From: JAWPMV01 sp038527215
GTDB lineage: Bacteria; Bacteroidota; Bacteroidia; J057
Direction of reading: 5' to 3'
Assembly: GCA_038527215.1 (NCBI GenBank)
Contig: JBCBGC010000024.1
Coordinates: 1-64,000 of the forward strand
DNA length: 64,000 bases
Positions 52,595-61,279 of this stretch are shown here, one piece after another. Position 1 is the first letter of the stretch, and every line of letters starts with the position of its first letter. The notes under the pieces were generated by a model. The model was not told where the DNA came from and did not search any database. It saw nothing but the letters and a program-made list of their open reading frames with translations. A program made the position numbers and the translations under genes.

Positions 52595-54754
52595 ATGAAA
52601 CGGAACATCCACATAAGCTCACTGATAGCCTTCTTGATGTTCGCTCAGGTTCAACTTTGGGCCCAACACCAATTCCAACTTGCCGCAGAGACGGCTTCGG
52701 CTTTGACAGGGGTTGATTATCTTCCCCAGTACCAGACCGCTGTTTTCTTTCAGGAAGGTAATGGCTTTTACTATCCCTACAGCACCCAGCAATCTTTTCA
52801 CCCAGAATGGTTTTCGCTCACGCCAGCAGGCATTACCGCCTCTCTTCCCTGGACAGCAGAAACCATGCTCTTATTCAGCGGAAGTTCTTACCTGAGCTAC
52901 AACTTTAGCACCGGAGAGATGAGTTCCGAGTGGGAGATGTGGCCCGGATTGCCCGCCAACTGGAATCAGAAGCTGGATGCAGCCATCCGTTGGAATGAAT
53001 CCTGGATCTTCTTCATTCACAATTTTGACTACGTGGTATATGATATCAGCCAGCAAGCCTATATCGACGAAGGCAGCATCAGCCAGTGGAATGGGTTTCC
53101 GGAAGGATGGGAGTTTGCCATAGACGGCGCAGTCAATATGCTGGATGGTTTCATCTACTTTTTCAGCAACGGCAATGTGTTACCCTATTCCCAAGAACAA
53201 GATCGCTTTTTCTCTCCCGCTTTGATAGGGAATGCAGAGATGGGTTTTCCTCCTCAAAATCAACCCAACAACCCCTCCGCACCGGTCGAGCAAGAAGCTC
53301 CGCAAATCGGACAAAGCAATCCTCCTGCCGCTCAAGACGAATACATCGATACCTACCAGGATCATACGGCTACCCTGGAAAACCAAACCGTATGGTATGC
53401 CCAACCTTTGCCCGGTCTTGACTGGTTAGGAGCAGGTTTCGACATCCTTCGCTATGATCCTTTGAAACCCAATAACCTGAAAAATAGAAAGCGTTTCCGT
53501 TCTGTCATCATGACCACTTCCCCTGAGCGTGCCGGAAACAGTGCCCAATATCTGAAACCTTATGGGACCTTCTTTGGCTCAGAAAGTTCTGGCGAAGTAA
53601 GCGACTCTTCTGCCTGGATTACCTCTTACGAGTCTTTTCAAAAGAGCTTTAATGTAGGGGCAGGCGGGTCTGTTTCTGTGCCTGGCGCGGCTGCGGGAAG
53701 CCTCAGTGGCAGTCATACCGAAATGAACGCTACCTCGGTAGGTTCTGAATCCATCTACATGATCAACAAAAATATCCGGAGGATTCACGAAGCTGTCATT
53801 CGCCCTACCTGGAAGGATGTAGATAGAGGTCAAAATTACCGTCAAAAGCTTGACCCTTTATTCAGGGATGATGTGGCAAGATTACCCTTACCCAGAATGA
53901 AGCCTGAGGAACTTTCCGATCTCCATATTACCAAGAAAGGTCAACGCTTGCCTGCTGCCTTATACAGTGTCAAAAATCAATATGACATGTTCATGCGCAA
54001 GTATGGAACTCACTACGCAAGTCGGGTTACCTGGGGTGGTCAGTATATTTCCTGTACCCAAATCAGACGCAGTGATTATGAAAGATCTCGTATGTCTGCC
54101 TCTGAATTTCAAGCTGCTGCATCGGCGGTTATTAAGGGAGCCACGGTAGGAGGATCTGTAAGCTTTGGAACAGGGGAAGGAACGGCAAATGGCACTTCTA
54201 CCACCAATTTTGTTCGAGAGGTATATGTCCAGGGAGGCAATGGAGAAGATGACCTGAATAAATGGCGGGATAAAGTGGACGCCAGTCCTGGTCCGGTAGA
54301 ATTAGGATTTACCGCAATGTGTGATTTGTTAACCAAAGCGTTTTTCCCTACTGATGAAGAAATAGAAATGAAGCGACAGATCCTGCGCCTGATCACGGAA
54401 TTCTACCTCGTCAATTCCTACCGCAGACCCACAGCTTCTAAAGGAGATTTTTTCCGTGAATTACCAGCCCTTCCTATGCCGTCCAATATTAGCATTACCA
54501 ATAAGGGAGGCTATGTGATGTGGTTTAAGGTTAAGTATGAGTACGAGGGAAAATGGGTAGAGGAAACCACCGATAGCTATAGCCTCGGCTATACCAAAAC
54601 CAAAGAAATTCCCGCTGGGGCCAGAAACCTCACCATTACGGCCAGCCATACCTTTGGAGAAATCTTCTCTGAAACCTTCGCACAACCCCAAACCCTTTGC
54701 TTCAATTGCTGGGGCACCGTCTTCGAGGCCGTCTACCGCAAGTGCGGCGAATAA
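52595..54754 (+). CDS. Exported MACPF-domain protein with hemopexin-like repeats and cytolysin D4-like C-terminus
   Basis: A 719-residue protein with signal peptide (ISSLIAFLMFAQVQLWAQ). Residues ~30-210 contain hemopexin-like repeats (DAAIRWNESWIFFIHNFDYVVYD; DGAVNMLDGFIYFFSNGNVLPYS), then a P/Q-rich linker (~215-260). The MACPF domain (~265-620) has the signature Y470-G-T-H-Y474 and the paired glycine/serine-rich segments expected for membrane-inserting hairpins (SVSVPGAAAGSLSG; GASVGGSVSF-like). The last 90 residues (GGYVMWFKVKYEYEGKW, IPAGARNLTI, CWGTVFEAVYRKC) resemble domain 4 of cholesterol-dependent cytolysins. MACPF proteins oligomerise into pores; here toxin, defence or adhesion roles are all possible. 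Promoter carries the palindrome; an ankyrin gene follows. Confidence 0.87.
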   Translation: MKRNIHISSLIAFLMFAQVQLWAQHQFQLAAETASALTGVDYLPQYQTAVFFQEGNGFYYPYSTQQSFHPEWFSLTPAGITASLPWTAETMLLFSGSSYLSYNFSTGEMSSEWEMWPGLPANWNQKLDAAIRWNESWIFFIHNFDYVVYDISQQAYIDEGSISQWNGFPEGWEFAIDGAVNMLDGFIYFFSNGNVLPYSQEQDRFFSPALIGNAEMGFPPQNQPNNPSAPVEQEAPQIGQSNPPAAQDEYIDTYQDHTATLENQTVWYAQPLPGLDWLGAGFDILRYDPLKPNNLKNRKRFRSVIMTTSPERAGNSAQYLKPYGTFFGSESSGEVSDSSAWITSYESFQKSFNVGAGGSVSVPGAAAGSLSGSHTEMNATSVGSESIYMINKNIRRIHEAVIRPTWKDVDRGQNYRQKLDPLFRDDVARLPLPRMKPEELSDLHITKKGQRLPAALYSVKNQYDMFMRKYGTHYASRVTWGGQYISCTQIRRSDYERSRMSASEFQAAASAVIKGATVGGSVSFGTGEGTANGTSTTNFVREVYVQGGNGEDDLNKWRDKVDASPGPVELGFTAMCDLLTKAFFPTDEEIEMKRQILRLITEFYLVNSYRRPTASKGDFFRELPALPMPSNISITNKGGYVMWFKVKYEYEGKWVEETTDSYSLGYTKTKEIPAGARNLTITASHTFGEIFSETFAQPQTLCFNCWGTVFEAVYRKCGE

Positions 54755-54774
54755 ACCGCTAACAACATTCATTC

Positions 54775-54782
54775 AACCACAT
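54775..54782 (+). promoter_or_regulatory. Possible half-operator (AACCACAT) before the ankyrin gene
   Basis: One arm only, with no good -7 element at the right distance. A separate hairpin TTAGCC-catgc-GGCTAA lies at 54788-54804. The same octamer also occurs by chance inside pyc (about 4992), so this is weak. Confidence 0.25.
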
Positions 54783-54883
54783 ACTTCTTAGCCCATGCGG
54801 CTAAGCCGGGTAGCTCATGCCCTTTCTCAGATGAGCACAAGCAACAACAAACAATTTCTCATCACCCACTAAACCTTAGAAAA

Positions 54884-57655
54884 ATGAAAAAGATAACCAG
54901 CATTCTCATCGTCTCTCTCTCATTGTTAATGGGAGTAGCTTTTGGACAAGGCAAACAACTTCATCTTGTCTGTGAAGGTGCCTACTGGGGCCAGGTAGTC
55001 GTAACCTGGTTGGAACTAGGCCAAATGAAAAAATATGACTCCGGTAAAGGAATCGGGAATGGATATAAGCACACCATTTACCTGTCAGAAAGTGCCAAGA
55101 ATATTGTAGCCAAAGTAGCCACCGATCGAGGCCTGGGGATCTACGGAGATGCTTGTACGAAATCTATGGGCAGCTCTGGAGGCACCTTCACCTTTGGCGG
55201 CATGATTTATTCCGAATCCTGTAAATTCGAACCTGACGAGGTAGGAGCGTCAAATGAAACTATAGGCGTGATAAACGTAAACGAGGTGTTGACTGGAGGC
55301 AATACCCACCTCCATCAGGCGGCTCGGTCAGGTGCATTTACCGACGCTAAGAGTTTGATCTCAAATGGCATTAACCTTAATGCCAAGAATAACGTGGGCA
55401 ATACCGCCTTACATGAAGCTATCCGGGCCAACCAGTCCGACATCATGGATCTGCTGTTAAAGCATGGTGCCAATCCCATGGAAAAAAACAACCAGGGCCA
55501 TACACCGCTTTACCTGGCAGTGAACAAGGGAGATAAGGCGATGGCGGCCAAAATCTTCGGAGCAGGCCACAATCCTCATGAAGCTAAAAAAGAACTGGAA
55601 CGTGCCATCCTTAAGCGAGATCTTGAATTGGTAAGAGTATTTCTGGACCATCACGTAGATCCGAATCAGGTCTGTGATGCCGCCCTCAAAAGCAATGACA
55701 TCGAAGTGATTCAGGTAGCCCTTGATGAATATGGTGCCAAAGCAAGCATTGAATTGTTCACCAAAGCGCTCGACAACCGCAAATACGTCCTGGGCAAAAC
55801 CCTCCTTGAAAAAGGCGTCAACCCCAACGAAGCCCTCGACCAGTCCATCAGCAAAAGAGCCAACGCGCTGATCATCCCTTGCGTGGAAGCAGGAGCGGAT
55901 GCCAATAAAGCCTTAGGTTTTGCGGTATCATCTGAAGACGTAGAAATGGCCTCTGATGCCCTGATGCTTCACCAGGCCAATGCGGATATGTACCTGGAGA
56001 CCGCAGTTTCCAAGGGAAGCCTGCCCATCGTGGAGGCTATGCTGCAAAGCAACGCTGATAAAAATCAGGCGCTTCATTACGCCATTGACGGGAAGAATAG
56101 CCAGATCATCGACCTGTGTCTCAACTATGGAGCCGAGGTTCAGGACAGCCATGTAGAAAAACTCGCCAAAGCGGGCAATAGCGCTGACTTGCAGAAACTC
56201 ATTGATATGGGAGGCAGTACAGACGTGGCCTTAGCCGCTTCTATGGAGGTCAAGCAATTCACCATCGCCCGCAAAATGATTGAACAAGGAGCCTCTCCCA
56301 CCCAGGTCGTAAAGATCGCCGTGGAAAATCAGGAAATGGAGTTATTGCGAACGGCCCTTAGCTATCAGGCAGATCCACAGCCAGGCCTCGCTCCTGCCAT
56401 TCATGGCAACCACACCTCTTTTGCCAAAGCCCTTTTCGAAGCAGGTGCCCAGACCCAGGACCCCGCGCTGGTGATAGCCTCCCTGGACAACGGGAATTCC
56501 GAAATCTTGTCTTGGCTCATCCAATCCGGGACCGCGGTTACCAATCCTGCTTTTATTCAAAAAGCTACTACCAATAAAAAATTGGACCAGGTACAAATGT
56601 TGCTGAACGCGGGTGCCAGACCGAATGACGGTTTACCTACCGCTATCAATATCAATGAAACCCGAATCGCCAGTCTGTTTTTTGAGGCTGGAGGAAAAAC
56701 CAATGATCCTAACCTGGTTCATAAAGCCCTGGATAACAAAAACCTGGAAATCCTCAGATGGATGATGAAAACAGGGACCAACCTGAAGGCCCCGAGCTTC
56801 CTGGAAAAAAGCGTAAACCTGAAGAGCCATGAGCTTGTGAGCCTGCTGCTGGAAGCGGGGGCCAACCCTAATGATGGCCTGGGTACCGCCATCAAGATTA
56901 ATGATTCTCGGATCAGCGGTTTATTGCTGAGCCAGGGTGCCGATGCCAGCCCTGCCGGGTACATGGCCACCGCCAGCCAGAACCAGAACATACAGATTGT
57001 GAATATGCTTCTCCAGGCGGGTGCTGATCCCAATCCTGGCATGATGCCCGCAGTGAAGGCCAACAGGCTGGAACTGGTCCAACACCTGTTGAAAGCAGGC
57101 GCTGATGGAAGCCGTGATGAGCTGATGAAAGCCTCCATTCCTCACAACCAGACAGCCTTGACCTCGCTTTTACTCACCGCCGGAGCCAATCCTCAGGTAG
57201 GGGTAGAGCCGGCCGTCCACCACAATGCCTCCAGTGTCCTGAACCTGTGCCTGGAACAAGGTGCTGAGGGAAAAGACGACAAGTATTTGGTGTATGCCGT
57301 TGGGAAAGGATTGAAAGCCACAGCCAAAGTCCTGATTACCCATGAGGCCAATCCTCTCTACACCGATGCGGGAGATAACAATTATCTTCACATTTCTGCG
57401 ACCGCAGGACATGATCATCTGATTTCCCTCTTAGCTAGGGAAGGAGTTGAAGTAAATGTGCGCAATGCCCAGGGGGAAAGTCCCCTGCACCTGGCCCTCA
57501 ATCAGGGACGCAAAGTAGATGAGATGGTCAAGGCCCTCATTGCTGTCGGAGCGGATGTAAATATGCCCAATGCCCAGGGAACTCTTCCGTTGTCTTTTGC
57601 CAAAGGCCGCAAAGTAAAATCTGCCTTAAAGAAGGCAGGGGCACGTAAAAAGTAA
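54884..57655 (+). CDS. Exported giant ankyrin-repeat protein with D4-like N-terminal domain
   Basis: A 923-residue protein with signal peptide (SILIVSLSLLMGVAFGQ). Residues ~25-118 form a compact domain (GAYWGQVVVTWLELG, GYKHTIYLSESAKNIVAKV, CKF) that lines up with the C-terminal cytolysin-D4-like sandwich of the MACPF protein. From ~135 to the end there are about 24 ankyrin repeats; the first three and last three are canonical (NTHLHQAARSG; NTALHEAIRANQSDIMDLLLKHGAN; SPLHLALNQG), while the middle ones are degenerate. Basic end KKAGARKK. Probably in the MACPF operon (129-bp gap, no clear terminator between). Large exported ankyrin proteins are unusual; function is not known. Confidence 0.85.
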   Translation: MKKITSILIVSLSLLMGVAFGQGKQLHLVCEGAYWGQVVVTWLELGQMKKYDSGKGIGNGYKHTIYLSESAKNIVAKVATDRGLGIYGDACTKSMGSSGGTFTFGGMIYSESCKFEPDEVGASNETIGVINVNEVLTGGNTHLHQAARSGAFTDAKSLISNGINLNAKNNVGNTALHEAIRANQSDIMDLLLKHGANPMEKNNQGHTPLYLAVNKGDKAMAAKIFGAGHNPHEAKKELERAILKRDLELVRVFLDHHVDPNQVCDAALKSNDIEVIQVALDEYGAKASIELFTKALDNRKYVLGKTLLEKGVNPNEALDQSISKRANALIIPCVEAGADANKALGFAVSSEDVEMASDALMLHQANADMYLETAVSKGSLPIVEAMLQSNADKNQALHYAIDGKNSQIIDLCLNYGAEVQDSHVEKLAKAGNSADLQKLIDMGGSTDVALAASMEVKQFTIARKMIEQGASPTQVVKIAVENQEMELLRTALSYQADPQPGLAPAIHGNHTSFAKALFEAGAQTQDPALVIASLDNGNSEILSWLIQSGTAVTNPAFIQKATTNKKLDQVQMLLNAGARPNDGLPTAININETRIASLFFEAGGKTNDPNLVHKALDNKNLEILRWMMKTGTNLKAPSFLEKSVNLKSHELVSLLLEAGANPNDGLGTAIKINDSRISGLLLSQGADASPAGYMATASQNQNIQIVNMLLQAGADPNPGMMPAVKANRLELVQHLLKAGADGSRDELMKASIPHNQTALTSLLLTAGANPQVGVEPAVHHNASSVLNLCLEQGAEGKDDKYLVYAVGKGLKATAKVLITHEANPLYTDAGDNNYLHISATAGHDHLISLLAREGVEVNVRNAQGESPLHLALNQGRKVDEMVKALIAVGADVNMPNAQGTLPLSFAKGRKVKSALKKAGARKK

Positions 57656-57664
57656 GCCTTTGTT

Positions 57665-57708
57665 CCGAAGGTCCCGGCTGGTCCGAGGCCTTCGGAGCTT
57701 TCCTTTTT
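57665..57708 (+). terminator. Terminator after the ankyrin gene
   Basis: CCGAAGG ... CCTTCGG stem with additional GGTCC/GGCC pairing, followed by a T-rich stretch (TTTCCTTTTT). Confidence 0.8.
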
Positions 57709-57736
57709 ATTTGATACATTTAATAAAACCGAAAAA

Positions 57737-58393
57737 ATGGACATACATGTAGCCATCGTGGAGGATGATCCTATCATCCGAAACAGCCTGGAGACCTACC
57801 TCAATACATGCCCGGGGATTGCTATTTCATACAGTGCAGATAGTGTGGAGTCTTTGATCAGCACCCTGAAAGTTGCCCGGAATCCGCAGATTGATTTGGT
57901 CCTACTCGATATAGGCTTACCTGGCATTTCTGGCCTGGAAGGTATTAAGCCCATCAAAAGGATGTTACCGGAGACCAACATTGTGATGCTGACCACCTAC
58001 GAAGAAGAAGAAAAGATCTTCAAGGCCCTTTGTGCCGGAGCAGTTTCCTACCTGTCCAAAAGAAGTTCCCTGCCTAAAATACAGGAAGCCATCACCACCA
58101 TCCACCGGGGAGGCTCCTATATGTCTCCTTCGATTGCCAGAAAAGTAGTGGAATATTTCTCCCCCAATAAGCAAAAAAACGAAGCTGCTCAATTGACCCC
58201 TCGCCAACAGGAAATTGTCCATGGCATCATGGAGGGGCTGAGCTATAAACTCATTGCGGATAAATTGATGATCTCCATTGATACCGTACGAGACCACATC
58301 AAAAAAATCTACAAAACGCTGAATATCAATAGTAAATCAGAATTGATGAAAAAAGCCATGAAAGGAGAAATTGAAGGCTATGAAATGGAATAA
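57737..58393 (+). CDS. NarL/LuxR-type response regulator
   Basis: A 218-residue two-component regulator. Receiver domain: acidic pocket VEDD (residues 8-11), phosphoacceptor Asp58 in VLLDIGLPGISG, MLTTYEEEE and YLSKRSS with the conserved Lys. The DNA-binding end (LTPRQQEIVHGIMEGLSYKLIADKLMISIDTVRDHIKKIYKTLNI in parts) is a LuxR-type HTH. Such proteins bind dyads as dimers, which suits the CCACAT/ATGTGG sites found upstream of two genes in the cluster. The kinase partner is likely the one at 49292-51307; no other kinase is in the window. Confidence 0.93.
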   Translation: MDIHVAIVEDDPIIRNSLETYLNTCPGIAISYSADSVESLISTLKVARNPQIDLVLLDIGLPGISGLEGIKPIKRMLPETNIVMLTTYEEEEKIFKALCAGAVSYLSKRSSLPKIQEAITTIHRGGSYMSPSIARKVVEYFSPNKQKNEAAQLTPRQQEIVHGIMEGLSYKLIADKLMISIDTVRDHIKKIYKTLNINSKSELMKKAMKGEIEGYEME

Positions 58394-58472
58394 TTAACCC
58401 CATCAAGAAGACTTCATAGCTTCCATTGGCAAGAAGCACTTATACATGAACGATGAGCCAATCACTTATTTT

Positions 58473-58502
58473 CCGGCCCTCCGGCACATGCCTGAGGGCC
58501 GG
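58473..58502 (+). terminator. Terminator after the response-regulator gene
   Basis: CCGGCCCTC ... GAGGGCCGG perfect 9-bp arms, then CTTGATTTT. It lies in the gap 58394-58623, which otherwise shows nothing. Confidence 0.7.
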
Positions 58503-58623
58503 CTTGATTTTAGAGCTAGGTGAGGGTAGTCATCGACGGTGGATAGGCATCTGCATGCAGAAAAATCCTTGTCTAGCCTGGCCACAAGATCAGATTCTTG
58601 CTAAGGGCTTTTAACCAAAATCC

Positions 58624-59772
58624 CTATTCCCCGCTAAAATACTGCATGCCGGTCGTAGCTTGCTTACTGTGGTCAAAGAGGGTGGCATTGTCCCAATGGG
58701 AACCTTGGGCCCATTGCGTACTGCAGCTCGTGGATACCCAGGCTGGCTCCCAGTAAATGAGCCCTTCGGCTCCTCCTTCCAGTAAAGCCTCTTCCAGGGC
58801 TTTGAGAAATAAATACTGACCTTCTTGGGTGGCTGGATAGCCGGGAACCAGGGCATCACTGCCCAGGATATTGTTTGCGCTATCCGTATCCTCAAGGGTG
58901 TAGGGATAGGCGGTTTCTACCACCATTACCCGCTTTTTATAGGTGTCTTTAAGCGTAGCAACCGCTGTGGATAGGTTAGTAAGGCTATAGGTGGACCAGA
59001 TCGGATAATAGGACAAGCCGATCCAATCGTAATCGGTGATCCCATTTTGGGTGGCTTGTTCAAACCACCATAGGGCATTCTCCGGCTGGGCAATGTGCAA
59101 CATTACTGCTATCTCTTGCCCAAAATCTTGCTCAGCTTTACGCACCGCCGCGAGGCCACGCTGAATCAAGGCCGCATTCCTGTTCCAGTTAATCTGTCCG
59201 TAGGATTGATTCGGGTCCTGAAGGATTTCTATGTTGATCTCGTTGCCCACCTGTACCATTTCTGGCAGTAAGCCTGCCTGATCTAAGTGTTGCAAAACCT
59301 GATAGGTGTAATTATACAGGGAATCCCCCAGGGCGGGGAGATTATCTACGACTCCCAACCAGGCAGCGGGAACATCCTGTTTCCCGGGGTCGGCCCAGTT
59401 ATCGGAATAATGAAAGTCCAGCAATACCTGCATGCCCTTATCCTGGGCCGCCTGAATCGTTTGCTTGACATCTTCGAAGTCTGAATAAGCAGTCCAGGTG
59501 GCATCATGCCACAGCCTGACCCGCACTATATCTGCTCCCGCTTCCTCAAAAATGGCGTAAGGATCATTCGTTTGCCCATTCAGGTCCTGGTACACTGCGC
59601 CACAATCCACCATTTCGTTTACATAAGAAAGGTCTGCTCCCCTAACAAAAGAACCCGCGTCCACTGGTTCTTCCTTTTCATCCTCTTTTTCTGAGGGGGG
59701 AATGGTGGGCCCCAGGTCACAGGCGGCCAGCAGGAAGAGGAGGAGAAACAGTGATACATGCGCATTTTTCAT
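58624..59772 (-). CDS. GH53 arabinogalactan endo-beta-1,4-galactanase lipoprotein
   Basis: A 382-residue glycoside hydrolase. Lipobox LFLLAAC, then an acidic linker typical of surface lipoproteins (SEKEDEKEEP). Catalytic TIM barrel: FVRGADLSYVNEM, VRLWHDATW, VLLDFHYSDNWADPGKQDVPAAW, acid/base Glu in VQVGNEIN and nucleophile Glu in VMVVETAYPY. GH53 enzymes cut beta-1,4-galactan side chains of pectin. The susC/D/E genes upstream on the same strand import the product. ATG 59772 is chosen (MKNAHVSLFLL); the longer frame adds an unlikely N-terminus. Confidence 0.95.
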   Translation of the reverse strand: MKNAHVSLFLLLFLLAACDLGPTIPPSEKEDEKEEPVDAGSFVRGADLSYVNEMVDCGAVYQDLNGQTNDPYAIFEEAGADIVRVRLWHDATWTAYSDFEDVKQTIQAAQDKGMQVLLDFHYSDNWADPGKQDVPAAWLGVVDNLPALGDSLYNYTYQVLQHLDQAGLLPEMVQVGNEINIEILQDPNQSYGQINWNRNAALIQRGLAAVRKAEQDFGQEIAVMLHIAQPENALWWFEQATQNGITDYDWIGLSYYPIWSTYSLTNLSTAVATLKDTYKKRVMVVETAYPYTLEDTDSANNILGSDALVPGYPATQEGQYLFLKALEEALLEGGAEGLIYWEPAWVSTSCSTQWAQGSHWDNATLFDHSKQATTGMQYFSGE

Positions 59773-59956
59773 GATGGAAAAAAAGCCTAAATGAGTAAGT
59801 AGGGGAGAAGGTAACATAAAAAACCTTTTGCTTATGCAGGTCGATCCGCTTTAAAAAGATAAACGCTTTTTTTGATCCAAAGAAGAACATTTTCCTATCA
59901 AAGCTACCATCGGCAAGAAGATCTGCGTAACGCTAACGCTAAGGCTAATGCAATCT

Positions 59957-59993
59957 CAGGGAAGAAGAGCTCCCAAGGGGGAGCCCTTCCCTG
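59957..59993. promoter_or_regulatory. Two-tier hairpin between susE and the GH53 gene
   Basis: Outer arms CAGGGAAG/CTTCCCTG and inner arms GCTCCC-aagg-GGGAGC. No T-run follows on the minus strand. It may protect or process mRNA so that the upstream and downstream genes are expressed at different levels. It lies in the 233-bp gap 59773-60005, where a short direct repeat (taacgctaacgctaaggcta) also occurs. Confidence 0.5.
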
Positions 59994-60005
59994 ATGGCTT
60001 ACTGG

Positions 60006-61157
60006 CTACTGAAGCGTAATCGTTAAATCCGTGGCGTTTACGGTAATGGTATAAGTGCCGGGCGTCCCAATGAAACTAAAGTTGCTGTCTCCATCCTGGG
60101 CATTCGCAAAATTGCTATCGATGGTATAGCCTTCATTCTCATAAAAGGGATAATTCAGGCCTGAAGCCCAATCGTCCCGAATGGTGAAAAAGCGGAAGGT
60201 TTCATTGGAAAAAGCTAGCGTAGCCTGCCACACATCCACTTCAATCTGGGCTGCCTCCGTAGGATTTCCCCAATCCCAACCACCAGGCGTAGCTGCTCCT
60301 ACCAAAAACAAGGATCCGGACTCCTCCAGGGTGATGGTTTTCGCATTGTCATCTACGGTCAGGAGATAAATGCCGGGGGTGCCCGTAAACCGGAAATTAT
60401 TGTCTCCATCGGCTGCGTCTTCAAAATCGCTGTCGATGGTGTATCCTTCGCCGACAAAATAGGGGTAATTCAAGCCAGAGGCCCAGTCTCCTTCAGTCGA
60501 GAAAAAGCGGAAGGTTTCATTGGTCAGCTTAATCTTGGAAGCGTACACATTATTTTCGCAGTCAAAAACGATGGGGGTACTCCAATCCCACCCGGCATCC
60601 ACTGCTGCGGCTCCCACCACATAGATAGGGTCGCATCCGCCTCCGGTTCCGATTTTTTCAACCACTTCAATATCGATGGAGATGATGTCGGAAAGGGTTT
60701 CGAGGCTATTGGCTCCGGTACCTGAGCCTGCATAAGCTCTGAGTCTGAAATATACGGTTCCGCTATTATTGGCATTGCCCAGGCTGTCGGTCGTATTTGG
60801 ATCGTCATCCAGCCCTAAGGCTCCCGCAAAATCAAGTAACTGATCAACCGTAATGACCAGGTTGGTGGCATTGGTACTGCCCACCAGGTCAAAATTGGCA
60901 AACACCGGGTCAATGGACCCTTGCAATTCATAAGTCACATTGGTGGGAACATCGAAGTCCGCTGAGTCCCATAAAAATCTTTCCGCAATATTATCTGCGG
61001 TTTCCTGGGAGAGGAGATATACGTCCGAAAAGGAATTGATGAAGGCCACGCCATCGGGGTCAGGCTTGGCTATGAATTCCAGAACATTAGGCTCTTCGCA
61101 TGCTTCAAAGGTCCATAAGGTTCCCAGAGAGAGGAGAATAAACAGTAGCTTTTTCAT
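60006..61157 (-). CDS. SusE/SusF-type outer-membrane glycan-binding lipoprotein
   Basis: A 383-residue lipoprotein (lipobox TFEAC) with a SusE-type N-terminal Ig domain and two similar C-terminal carbohydrate-binding modules: VGAAAVDAGWDWSTPIVF and VGAATPGGWDWGNPTEA, each followed by NETFRFF and DWASGLNYP. SusE proteins bind the polysaccharide at the cell surface beside SusCD. It is the third gene of the susC-susD-susE-GH53 set; gap to susD 122 bp. Confidence 0.9.
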   Translation of the reverse strand: MKKLLFILLSLGTLWTFEACEEPNVLEFIAKPDPDGVAFINSFSDVYLLSQETADNIAERFLWDSADFDVPTNVTYELQGSIDPVFANFDLVGSTNATNLVITVDQLLDFAGALGLDDDPNTTDSLGNANNSGTVYFRLRAYAGSGTGANSLETLSDIISIDIEVVEKIGTGGGCDPIYVVGAAAVDAGWDWSTPIVFDCENNVYASKIKLTNETFRFFSTEGDWASGLNYPYFVGEGYTIDSDFEDAADGDNNFRFTGTPGIYLLTVDDNAKTITLEESGSLFLVGAATPGGWDWGNPTEAAQIEVDVWQATLAFSNETFRFFTIRDDWASGLNYPFYENEGYTIDSNFANAQDGDSNFSFIGTPGTYTITVNATDLTITLQ

Positions 61158-61279
61158 CTGTAGAATATGTTAATCCAGAAATTGTCGATGATTAAAAAAG
61201 GAAGTAAAAGTCCGACTTAGGTGGCGAGATAAGCCTGCGTATACATCCCTATTGCAGGCCATTTCTTGCGCATCATTGG

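Noticed and set aside
52595..54754. MACPF gene as a cargo of the type IX secretion system
   Set aside because: The C-terminus lacks the YPNP/GxY-type sorting-domain pattern seen in the real T9SS proteins of the window; it looks like a cytolysin-D4-type sandwich instead.
54775..54782. AACCACAT before the ankyrin gene as a third operator
   Set aside because: Only one arm is present, there is no -7 element at the right distance, and the same octamer occurs inside pyc. Kept only as a weak feature.
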